This document shows positions 1-5,045 of a DNA stretch of 5,045 bases, piece by piece. Position numbers and translations under genes: made by a program. Source of the stretch: Candidatus Binatia bacterium. Its GTDB lineage: Bacteria > Desulfobacterota_B > Binatia > UBA9968. The first letter of the stretch is position 1. Each line of letters starts with the position of its first letter. The stretch lies in the NCBI GenBank assembly GCA_025922795.1, contig JAICHC010000284.1:1-5045 (forward strand). Direction: 5' to 3'. The notes beneath the pieces were generated by a model. The model saw only the letters and a list, made by a program, of their open reading frames with translations. It did not search any database and had not been told where the DNA came from.

Positions 1-46
1 CAGACTTTCATCAAAATATGCGCTAGAAATCGTTTCACTAAAGCTC

Positions 47-52
47 GAGGAG
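47..52 (+). promoter_or_regulatory. Shine-Dalgarno site of the ThDP enzyme gene
   Basis: GAGGAG lies 7 nt before the ATG at 60, which is good spacing. A second in-frame ATG at 66 would be 13 nt away, so the first ATG is preferred. The 46 bases further upstream show no convincing -35/-10 pair, so the promoter probably lies to the left of the window. Confidence 0.75.
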
Positions 53-59
53 CAACGTC

Positions 60-1781
60 ATGGAGATGAACAAAACAGTAACGGTTCCGGTTGAAAGCGT
101 CGGCCAGGCTTATTTGGAGCTCCTGCGCGCGCGCGGGATCAAGTATTTTTTTGGCAACAGCGGCACTGATTTCGGCCCAATCATCGACGGTTTGGCCAAA
201 TTCGGCGCCGAAAATAAGACCCATCCGATACCGATCACCGTCCCGCATGAGTTCGTGGCGGTGAGCATGGCGCAGGGCTATGCGATGATTACCGGAGAGC
301 CGCAGGTAGTGATGGTTCATGTGATCGTCGGCACCGGCAATGCGTCGGCGGCGGTGATGAATGCATCACGGCTCAATGTGCCGATGATCTTTTCCGCCGG
401 CCGGACGCCGCTCACGGAAGAAGGGCTGCGAGGAAGCCGGAGCAACTTTATCCATTGGGGGCAAGAGTCCTTCGATCAGGGCAGCCTGCTGCGCGAGTTC
501 ACCCGCTGGGATTATGAACTCCGAAACGGCGATCAGGTGGAAGCCGTCGTCGACCGCGCGTTGGAGATGGCGCTCGGCAACCCCCAAGGTCCGGTCTATT
601 TGACCCTGCCGCGCGAAGTGCTGGCACAGAAGATGGACTCGGTTACCATCCATCCGTTTCGCAAGCATAGAGAGGAACCCTTGCGGCCCAGCGCCGAAAC
701 CATCACGCGCACCGCCGAAGTGTTACGCGGCGCGGTCAACCCGCTGATCATCACCGGGCGCCTGGGTTCCGATCCCACGGCGGTGAGCGCGATGGTTTCT
801 TTCGCCGAAGCACTGGCCGCGCCGGTGGTCACGCCGGCGAGCCCGTTTGTAAGTTTTCCGAATACGCATGATTTTCATCTCGGCGTGAATTCGGCACCCT
901 ATGTCAAAGAGGCTGACGTGATCGTCGTCGTCGAAAGCGATGTGCCTTGGTACCCCGTGCAAGCGCGGCCGCCGGAGAACGGCAAGGTCATCCAAATCGC
1001 CCGCGACCCAAACTACCGAGGTATTCCGATCCGAAACTTTCCGAAAGACATTTCCATCGGCGGCGATCCCAAGCTGGCGCTTGAGCTGCTCGCGCAAGAA
1101 CTACAATCCCAATCGCCGAGTGCGAAATTCATGACCGAGCGCGCCGGAAGAATTCGCTCGCTGCATCAACAATATCGCGAGCGCTTGAAACAGAAAGCGG
1201 AGAAGGCGAGCCATGACAGGCCTATCGATATTGCTTGGCTATCCTCTTGCGTCGACCAGGTGAGAGACAGTGACACGATCATCGTTAACGATCATGGCGT
1301 GTCCCAGGAGTACCTTAGCCTGGGTGAACCGGCGAGCTACTTCGGCGGCTCCCCGGCGGGCGGTTTAGGTTGGGGGATCGGTGGCGGCTTGGGCATAAAG
1401 CTCGCTCGGCCGGACAAAACCGTGATCGCCAGTTGCGGTGACGGCACTTACATGTTCAATAATCCCACCGCCTGTCACTTTGTCTCGCAGGCGTACGATC
1501 TTCCCATGCTGACGATCGTTTGCAACAATGCGATCTGGCATTCCAGCAAGGCGGCGACGCAGCAGGTTTTGCCCGACGGGTGGGCGGCGAGTACCGGAAA
1601 ATTTCCCTTGTGCGAGCTCTCTCCCTCGCCGCGCTATGAAATGATTGTCGCGGCGCACGACGGCTACGGCGAGAGGGTCGAAGACCCGCAGCAACTGCTG
1701 CCGGCGCTGAAGCGCGCACTCAAGGCGGTCAAAGAGGAGAGACGGCAGGCGGTGCTGAACGTGATTTGCGGGACCCACTGA
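60..1781 (+). CDS. Thiamine-diphosphate-dependent enzyme, acetolactate synthase/benzoylformate decarboxylase-like
   Basis: This 573-residue cytoplasmic enzyme has the three-domain layout of the IlvB (COG0028) superfamily. The N-terminal pyrimidine-binding domain covers about residues 10-190 and carries the cofactor-activating glutamate, E64, in a VPHEF motif. A central Rossmann-like domain follows at about 210-345. The C-terminal pyrophosphate-binding domain covers about 390-560. It has the metal/ThDP motif G460-D461-G462, then 26 residues, then N489-N490, preceded by a glycine-rich GGLGWGIGGG stretch. Length is normal for the family and no key residue is missing. Family members decarboxylate 2-oxo acids and may ligate the resulting carbanion to an acceptor. 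The substrate is not readable here. The segments IHWGQESFDQ and GYGERVEDP resemble a broad uncharacterised subgroup usually annotated only as thiamine pyrophosphate-requiring protein, rather than true anabolic acetolactate synthase. No small regulatory subunit (IlvN) is adjacent, which also argues against biosynthetic AHAS. The binding-protein gene starts 26 nt after the stop, suggesting an operon. The family call is secure and the reaction is open. Confidence 0.93.
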   Translation: MEMNKTVTVPVESVGQAYLELLRARGIKYFFGNSGTDFGPIIDGLAKFGAENKTHPIPITVPHEFVAVSMAQGYAMITGEPQVVMVHVIVGTGNASAAVMNASRLNVPMIFSAGRTPLTEEGLRGSRSNFIHWGQESFDQGSLLREFTRWDYELRNGDQVEAVVDRALEMALGNPQGPVYLTLPREVLAQKMDSVTIHPFRKHREEPLRPSAETITRTAEVLRGAVNPLIITGRLGSDPTAVSAMVSFAEALAAPVVTPASPFVSFPNTHDFHLGVNSAPYVKEADVIVVVESDVPWYPVQARPPENGKVIQIARDPNYRGIPIRNFPKDISIGGDPKLALELLAQELQSQSPSAKFMTERAGRIRSLHQQYRERLKQKAEKASHDRPIDIAWLSSCVDQVRDSDTIIVNDHGVSQEYLSLGEPASYFGGSPAGGLGWGIGGGLGIKLARPDKTVIASCGDGTYMFNNPTACHFVSQAYDLPMLTIVCNNAIWHSSKAATQQVLPDGWAASTGKFPLCELSPSPRYEMIVAAHDGYGERVEDPQQLLPALKRALKAVKEERRQAVLNVICGTH

Positions 1782-1798
1782 AAACGATGAAGCTCGAT

Positions 1799-1804
1799 GA
1801 GGTG
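1799..1804 (+). promoter_or_regulatory. Ribosome binding site fixing the start of the binding-protein gene
   Basis: GAGGTG lies 3 nt before the ATG at 1808, or 5 nt counting only its GAGG core. It supports that ATG over the in-frame ATGs at 1766 (inside the upstream gene) and 1787, neither of which has a purine-rich site. Starting at 1808 also puts the hydrophobic signal peptide directly at the N-terminus. Confidence 0.65.
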
Positions 1805-1807
1805 TCT

Positions 1808-2800
1808 ATGAACAAAACGGCTCAAATAGTTGCACTGGTTTGGGTTAGTGTCATGCTGCCGCTCTCCCCGTTGGCCGCGCAGGAGAAGAAGCTCGAAAGA
1901 ATTCGAGTTGGCGGAGGCTCGGTGGGCGCACCACAGATGACCATGTGGTTTGCCAAGGAGGCAGGTCTGTACGAGCGGCACGGATTGGCCATCGAAGCGA
2001 TCTCGATTCCCGGAAGCTCGCTGGCGATTCAAGCCATGCTCTCAGGTGAAGTGCCGATCATTCAGCTCGGTGGCACCGCGTCGATGCAGGCCAACTTAGC
2101 CGGCGCCGATACCGTGATCGTTGCCACGGTATTGAAGAAGTTTCTGTTCTCGATTTTTAGCCGGCCCGAAATCACCCGCATCGCCGACTTGAAGGGCAAG
2201 CTCTTCGGCGCCACGCGGTTCGGCACTCTGTCGGATTTCGCATCCCGCTTCGCTCTGGAGAAATACGGCCTGAACCCCGAGCGCGACATCACCATGGTTC
2301 AGACCGGCGGCCAGCCGGAAACCGTGCTCGCACTGCTCACAGGCAAGGTCCAGGCGGCCGCGCTTTCCGTGCCGGCGACCATGCGCGCGCGGAAGGCGAA
2401 CATGCGCGAGCTGCTCGACATGGCCAAGCTCGAGGCGACGATCCACCAGAACGGAGTCGTAACGACTCGGAAATTTCTCAAGACCAACGAGGACACGGTC
2501 CGCCGCTTTCTCAGAGCATATGTTGAGGGCGCTTCGCTGGCAAAAAAAGATAAGGCCTTCGCCACCCGTGTGATGTCAAAGTATCTCTCGACCCATGATC
2601 GCGAGTTGCTCGACGATGCTTACGAGCGGGTCATCGTTCATCTCGAGATACCCCCTTATCCCAGCGTCGAAGGAGTTTCCGTCCTGCTGAAAACTCTGGA
2701 AAAGTCCCAACCGAAGGCGCGCGAGGCGAAGCCGGAAGACTTTATTGATGACCATCTGGTGCGCGAGCTGGAAAAGAGCGGCTTCATGGAGCGTTTGTAG
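1808..2800 (+). CDS. ABC-type substrate-binding protein, NMT1/SsuA/TauA-like, secreted
   Basis: This 330-residue protein is predicted to be exported to the periplasm and to present a small organic ligand to an ABC importer. Residues 1-24 form a Sec signal peptide: K3, a hydrophobic core at about 7-19, and likely cleavage after L22-A23-A24. The mature part begins with a beta-strand (IRVGGG) and the family hallmark AKEAGLYERHGL at 49-60. Next come IPGSSLAIQAMLSGEVPI, the ligand-pocket turn seen in NMT1/TauA-like proteins (Pfam NMT1 / SBP families), and IADLKGKLFGATRFGT, the start of lobe two. Length is normal for the family. There is no lipobox cysteine, so it should be soluble. Relatives bind sulfonates, nitrate, pyrimidine thiamine precursors, phthalate-type aromatics and others, and the ligand cannot be predicted here. 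No permease or ATPase gene lies in the window, so it is an orphan binding protein locally. Proximity to the ThDP gene (26 nt) suggests co-transcription. An upstream extension to 1766 is possible in frame but would bury the signal peptide behind 14 residues. Confidence 0.9.
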   Translation: MNKTAQIVALVWVSVMLPLSPLAAQEKKLERIRVGGGSVGAPQMTMWFAKEAGLYERHGLAIEAISIPGSSLAIQAMLSGEVPIIQLGGTASMQANLAGADTVIVATVLKKFLFSIFSRPEITRIADLKGKLFGATRFGTLSDFASRFALEKYGLNPERDITMVQTGGQPETVLALLTGKVQAAALSVPATMRARKANMRELLDMAKLEATIHQNGVVTTRKFLKTNEDTVRRFLRAYVEGASLAKKDKAFATRVMSKYLSTHDRELLDDAYERVIVHLEIPPYPSVEGVSVLLKTLEKSQPKAREAKPEDFIDDHLVRELEKSGFMERL

Positions 2801-2808
2801 CAGCCCCT

Positions 2809-2841
2809 GCGATTCGGAAGTGCCGAATGCTTGGCCATTCG
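2809..2841 (+). other. Overlapping inverted repeats in the gap after the binding-protein gene
   Basis: ATTCGG (2812-2817) pairs perfectly with CCGAAT (2823-2828) across a 5-nt loop. The stem can extend by GC/GC around one bulged base (2809-2810 with 2829-2830). The right arm overlaps CGAATG (2824-2829), which pairs instead with CATTCG (2836-2841). The two hairpins therefore exclude each other. There is no T-run after either, so an intrinsic terminator is not supported. An RNA-processing or attenuation role is only a guess. The 75-nt gap 2801-2875 holds no other gene and no clear promoter. Confidence 0.3.
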
Positions 2842-2875
2842 TGAAGCACAAACTCGAAGCTAAGCTTAAAAATAC

Positions 2876-3763
2876 GTGATATCGCCGCCCCGTGTTTCGC
2901 ACAAAGAGTGGCCGGCAGCGCTCCGCGGAGGTCTGTGGATGACTGCCGCGGCGATGGCCTTCACGGTGATGACGACGCTCATACGCGAAACGGCGAAGAG
3001 CGTCCATCCCTTCGAGATCGCATTTTTTCGCGCCCTGGTAAACTTCGTCTTGATGATACCATTCGCACTGCGCGCCGGAGCGACTGGGCTCAAGACGAAC
3101 AATCACAAGGCATTTGCGCTTCGCGGGGTGTGCGGCCTGGTGTTTTTGATGAGTTATTTCTCCGGCGCGGCGCTGATTCCGGTCGCCGAATCACAGGCGC
3201 TGAGCTTCACTTCGCCGTTGTGGGGGTCGCTACTGGCGGTTCTTTTCTTAAGCGAACGCGTGACCCGCACTCGCGCTTTTGCGCTCACCGCGGGTTTTGT
3301 CGGCGTTCTCATCATCCTGCGCCCCGGGCTCGTCCAGGTCAGTGCCGGCGCTCTGCTCGTCTTGACGGGGGCGCTTGCGGCCGCCGCGAGCAACACGATC
3401 GTCAAGTTCACCACGCGCACGGATCATCCGGACGCCGTGGTTTTTTATCAAATGGTCTACGTCACACCGTTGATTTTCGTGCCGGCGTTGTGGGAGTGGA
3501 TCTGGCCGACCCTGGAGCAACTGTTATTGATGTTTGGCGTCGGTTTCTTTGCGACCCTGAACCAGCGATTTCTGTCGCGCGCTTACGCGGCGGCGGATGC
3601 GACCGCGGTTCTGCCGTTCGAGTTTACCCGTCTGCCGTTTGCCGCCGTCATCGGCTATCTGGCCTTTCGCGAGCTACCGGATATTTGGGCCTGGATCGGC
3701 GGCGCGGCTATCTTCGGCGCGTCGCTTTACATGGTGCAGCGTGAGGCTCGCGCGGCGCGCTGA
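2876..3763 (+). CDS. EamA/DMT-superfamily inner-membrane transporter
   Basis: This 295-residue protein is very hydrophobic and is built as two tandem EamA repeats, giving about ten transmembrane helices. Repeat one covers about residues 17-145. It includes the HPFEIAFFRAL loop typical of DMT permeases and PVAESQALSFTSPLWG (from residue 102), ending in SERV (126-129) and a GFVGVLIILRPG helix. Repeat two covers about 155-290, with NQRFLSRAYAAADAT (from N229) and the matching FRE signature (E266). Both repeats end in the expected acidic residue and final helix. Family members exchange or export metabolites such as amino acids, nucleotides or SAM. Nothing here identifies the substrate. The start used is a GTG at 2876, close after an in-frame TAA (2867-2869) and without a clear ribosome binding site. 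An ATG at 2939 (residue 22) has a perfect GGAGGT but would cut into the first helix. The gene follows the binding protein by 75 nt on the same strand and may share its transcript. It converges with the oxidoreductase gene. Confidence 0.9.
   Translation: MISPPRVSHKEWPAALRGGLWMTAAAMAFTVMTTLIRETAKSVHPFEIAFFRALVNFVLMIPFALRAGATGLKTNNHKAFALRGVCGLVFLMSYFSGAALIPVAESQALSFTSPLWGSLLAVLFLSERVTRTRAFALTAGFVGVLIILRPGLVQVSAGALLVLTGALAAAASNTIVKFTTRTDHPDAVVFYQMVYVTPLIFVPALWEWIWPTLEQLLLMFGVGFFATLNQRFLSRAYAAADATAVLPFEFTRLPFAAVIGYLAFRELPDIWAWIGGAAIFGASLYMVQREARAAR
2927..2932 (+). promoter_or_regulatory. Perfect internal Shine-Dalgarno, alternative start of the DMT gene
   Basis: GGAGGT lies 6 nt before the in-frame ATG at 2939. 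It could be the real initiation signal, giving a 274-residue protein beginning MTAAAMAF. The bases also encode the RGGLWM segment that looks like normal family sequence in helix one, so the match may be incidental. The start of this gene is undecided between 2876 and 2939. Confidence 0.35.
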
Positions 3764-3765
3764 CG

Positions 3766-3778
3766 AGCCGCCGCGGCT
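3766..3778. other. Small GC-rich hairpin at the convergent gene junction
   Basis: AGCCG (3766-3770) and CGGCT (3774-3778) pair across the 3-nt loop CCG in the 45-nt space between the converging stop codons (3763 and 3809). Being symmetric, it could act for both strands. It is short and no T-run follows on either side, so it is at best a weak terminator. No other terminator is visible in this junction. Confidence 0.2.
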
Positions 3779-3808
3779 ATCTCGCTCGGACCGATCTCTC
3801 GCCCGCGG

Positions 3809-4822
3809 TTAGGCAGCTCGAGCCGCGGCCAAGTTCAAAGCAGGAAGAACGTCATTTAAGAAAATGCGGAATTGATCTTTTAAATCGGCGCCGACGGGCC
3901 GAATGGTGACGTGATCGACACCGGCATCGATAAAGCCGCGCACGCAGTCCACGCAATGTTCGACGGGACCGCAGGCGTTCCAGATCTCCACTCCCGCCCG
4001 AGTAAAGTCCTTTTGATAATAGGCATCGAGAAATGCTTTGGCTTCGCGAAACGCCTGATCGCGATCTCGATTGACCGCAACGCCGTAGTAGAGAACAGTC
4101 TTGAACGCATGCGGATCCCGTCCTTCCTCGACCAGCATTTCACGCAAGCGCCCCGAGTATTCCTGGAACATCACAAGCTCGATCTGATTGCTCATCCAGC
4201 CGTCGGCGTAGCGCGCCATGCGGCGCAGCGAGCGCTCGACCCCGCGTTCACCGATCTGCGTCGGTCGCGGCGTGCCGGCGATGTATATTGGGCAAGGCTG
4301 TTGCGCCGGCTTCGGCAACAGATTCACGTCGTCAAAGGAATAGTACTTGCCATGGAAGCTCGCTTGTTCGTCGGTCCAAAGAACGCGCAGAGCTTGAATC
4401 ATTTCTTCGAGCCGCCGCGGCCGTTCTTTGCTGGCTATGCCCATCACCTCGAGCTCCTTGGCGGCCATCGGATGTTGACTAGCCGGATAACCCATGCACG
4501 CCGCTAGCCAAGTACGGCCGCCCGACAGTACGTCGAGGCTCGCCCACTGCAACGCAAGCAGCACGGGATTACGCTGAGCAATGGTGGCCATACAGGCCAC
4601 GCCAAGCTTTACCCGTGAGGTCTGCGCAGCGATCGCGCCGAGTAGAGGAATGCATTCCAACCGCGGCTTACTGAGAATGCTGTCACCGACCCAAATCGCG
4701 TCGACGGCGCCGGTTTTCTCCGCCTCAACGGCCATGTCGATGAGCTCGTGCGGCGGGGTTCCCCGTGTAACCAGCGCTCGATTGGACAAGGTGAGACCGA
4801 AGGAGGTTCTCTTCTGAGGCAT
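3809..4822 (-). CDS. LLM-class (luciferase-like) flavin-dependent oxidoreductase
   Basis: This 337-residue cytoplasmic protein of the bacterial luciferase-like TIM-barrel family uses FMN or F420. Supporting segments are FGLTL at 8-12 (strand one), AEKTGAVDAIWVGDS at 34-48, the AAQTSRVKLGV strand at 65-75, and RNPVLLALQWASLDVLSGGR at 84-103, a family hallmark. RRLEEMIQALRVLWTDE follows at about 141-157, then HGKYYSFDDVNLLPKP, IYIAGTP, RYADGW, and the closing GPVEHCVDCVRGFIDAGVDHVTIRP. Length matches the family and nothing is missing. Members perform monooxygenation or F420-dependent redox reactions. Substrate and cofactor cannot be fixed from sequence. Three cysteines (C284, C290, C293) cluster near the C-terminus. 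Whether they are conserved or bind metal is unknown. An in-frame TTG at 4858 would add 12 residues, but it coincides with the putative -35 box and lacks a ribosome site, so the ATG at 4822 is preferred. That ATG also has no Shine-Dalgarno, which fits leaderless initiation. The gene converges on the transporter and is a separate transcription unit. Confidence 0.92.
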   Translation of the reverse strand: MPQKRTSFGLTLSNRALVTRGTPPHELIDMAVEAEKTGAVDAIWVGDSILSKPRLECIPLLGAIAAQTSRVKLGVACMATIAQRNPVLLALQWASLDVLSGGRTWLAACMGYPASQHPMAAKELEVMGIASKERPRRLEEMIQALRVLWTDEQASFHGKYYSFDDVNLLPKPAQQPCPIYIAGTPRPTQIGERGVERSLRRMARYADGWMSNQIELVMFQEYSGRLREMLVEEGRDPHAFKTVLYYGVAVNRDRDQAFREAKAFLDAYYQKDFTRAGVEIWNACGPVEHCVDCVRGFIDAGVDHVTIRPVGADLKDQFRIFLNDVLPALNLAAARAA

Positions 4823-4828
4823 GGGCGG

Positions 4829-4858
4829 AACATAGGACAATGCCGCGCTACGTTTCAA
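4829..4858 (-). promoter_or_regulatory. Putative sigma-70-type promoter giving a leaderless oxidoreductase mRNA
   Basis: On the minus strand TTGAAA (4858-4853, 5 of 6 to the -35 consensus) is followed after 18 nt by TATGTT (4834-4829, 4 of 6 to TATAAT and a match to TANNNT). Six bases (CCGCCC) then separate it from the ATG at 4822. Transcription would start at or next to the A of that ATG. The absence of any Shine-Dalgarno there agrees with this. Confidence 0.5.
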
Positions 4859-4864
4859 GCGCGA

Positions 4865-4896
4865 GGTTGATTGAACCGACTAATATTAAATCAACC
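4865..4896. promoter_or_regulatory. 8-bp inverted repeat upstream of the oxidoreductase promoter, candidate operator
   Basis: GGTTGATT (4865-4872) and AATCAACC (4889-4896) are perfect inverted repeats around a 16-bp spacer that contains the palindrome TAATATTA (4881-4888). The repeat lies just behind the putative -35 box of the oxidoreductase gene, centred about 58 bp upstream of the predicted start. That is a usual position for a dimeric activator. No regulator gene is in the window, and the function is inferred from geometry only. Confidence 0.4.
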
Positions 4897-4997
4897 ATCC
4901 GGCGCGCCAGCTCGGCAGCCGGAGCACTTGTTCATTTGAAGTACAGATGCGAGGCGGCACCTGTAAGAGTTCTGGGACGTTTTGTCGGGAGTGCATG

Positions 4998-5024
4998 AAT
5001 ATCGCCCCGGAACCTGGCGATATT
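4998..5024. repeat. Perfect 9-bp inverted repeat next to the sigma-54 promoter
   Basis: AATATCGCC (4998-5006) and GGCGATATT (5016-5024) are exact inverted repeats with a 9-nt spacer. On the plus strand the right arm runs into TTTT (5023-5026), so it could form a terminator-like hairpin. No plus-strand gene ends nearby, however, and the arm touches the -24 promoter element. It may instead be a protein-binding site controlling the gene to the right. Confidence 0.5.
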
Positions 5025-5028
5025 TTCG

Positions 5029-5043
5029 TGGCATGTTACTTGC
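5029..5043 (+). promoter_or_regulatory. Sigma-54 (RpoN) -24/-12 promoter, reading out of the window
   Basis: TGGCATG, four bases, then TTGC matches the consensus TGGCACG-N4-TTGC with one mismatch. The GG and GC dinucleotides are separated by exactly 10 nt, the strict RpoN spacing. Transcription would begin about 11-12 nt further right, beyond the window, driving an unseen plus-strand gene. Such promoters need an AAA+ enhancer-binding activator, not seen here. No bases remain to test for a downstream start codon. Confidence 0.6.
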
Positions 5044-5045
5044 GC

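Noticed and set aside
60..1781. Assigning the ThDP gene as acetolactate synthase (ilvB)
   Set aside because: The cofactor motifs are shared by the whole superfamily. There is no adjacent regulatory subunit or branched-chain pathway gene, and the internal motifs fit an uncharacterised subgroup better.
2831..2871. Separate promoter for the DMT gene
   Set aside because: Candidate -10 elements (TAAGCT, TTAAAA) match only 3 of 6 positions and none has a paired -35 at proper spacing.
2908..3744. 278-codon plus-strand frame overlapping the DMT gene in another phase
   Set aside because: Its product is rich in Arg, Gly and Asp with no coherent fold signal. The other phase gives an unmistakable two-repeat EamA membrane protein.
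3911..4507. 198-codon plus-strand open frame antisense to the oxidoreductase gene
   Set aside because: The oxidoreductase on the minus strand has clear family motifs throughout. The antisense frame shows none and no good ribosome site, so it is a shadow of GC-rich coding.
5016..5026. Intrinsic terminator formed by the 9-bp repeat plus TTTT
   Set aside because: The T-run is only four bases, partly inside the stem. The base of the stem is AT-rich, and no plus-strand gene lies immediately upstream to be terminated.
4947..5045. Plus-strand reading frame open to the window edge, with ATGs at 4947 and 4995 and a GGGAG close before the second
   Set aside because: It is only 17-33 codons, with no recognisable protein features. 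It runs straight through the 9-bp inverted repeat and the sigma-54 promoter match, so a regulatory region is the better explanation. The sequence to the right would settle it.
4932..5045. Minus-strand frame open from the right edge to a TGA at 4932, as if the 3' end of a neighbouring gene
   Set aside because: It is about 37 codons of unconvincing composition. The other two minus frames are also mostly open across this stretch, so openness carries no weight.

Overview
The window has four complete protein-coding genes and three short non-coding stretches. It looks like chromosomal DNA from a moderately GC-rich, Gram-negative-type bacterium. A secreted periplasmic-type solute-binding protein, Shine-Dalgarno sites and a probable sigma-54 promoter support a bacterial, probably diderm, host. 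The set of an uncharacterised ThDP enzyme, a lone NMT1/TauA-like binding protein and an LLM-class flavin oxidoreductase is common in soil and sediment lineages such as Binatota/Desulfobacterota-like bacteria, Rokubacteria, Tectomicrobia and some Proteobacteria. That placement is inference from gene content only. No ribosomal or marker gene is present to test it.

Layout: 1-59 is a short leader with a good ribosome binding site. 60-1781 (+) encodes a full-length thiamine-diphosphate enzyme of the acetolactate synthase/benzoylformate decarboxylase superfamily. 1808-2800 (+) encodes a signal-peptide-bearing ABC-type substrate-binding protein, only 26 nt downstream and so probably co-transcribed. 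2801-2875 is a 75-nt gap with overlapping small inverted repeats. 2876-3763 (+) encodes a 10-TM EamA/DMT-family transporter. 3764-3808 is a convergent junction. 3809-4822 (-) encodes a luciferase-like flavin-dependent oxidoreductase facing the other three. 4823-5045 is non-coding and regulatory in character. It holds a leaderless-type promoter for the oxidoreductase, an 8-bp inverted repeat behind it, and, pointing right off the window, a 9-bp inverted repeat directly abutting a strong sigma-54 (-24/-12) promoter match.

How the genes might work together (inference): the binding protein could capture a small organic molecule in the periplasm, the ThDP enzyme could decarboxylate or carboligate a 2-oxo acid derived from it, and the DMT protein could move a metabolite across the inner membrane. 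The oxidoreductase is transcribed separately and may belong to a related oxidative pathway. No ABC permease or ATPase is in view, and no substrate can be named from sequence alone.

I saw no mobile element, CRISPR array, tRNA or rRNA. I found no clearly new biological system. The most interesting material is the regulatory region at the right-hand end.
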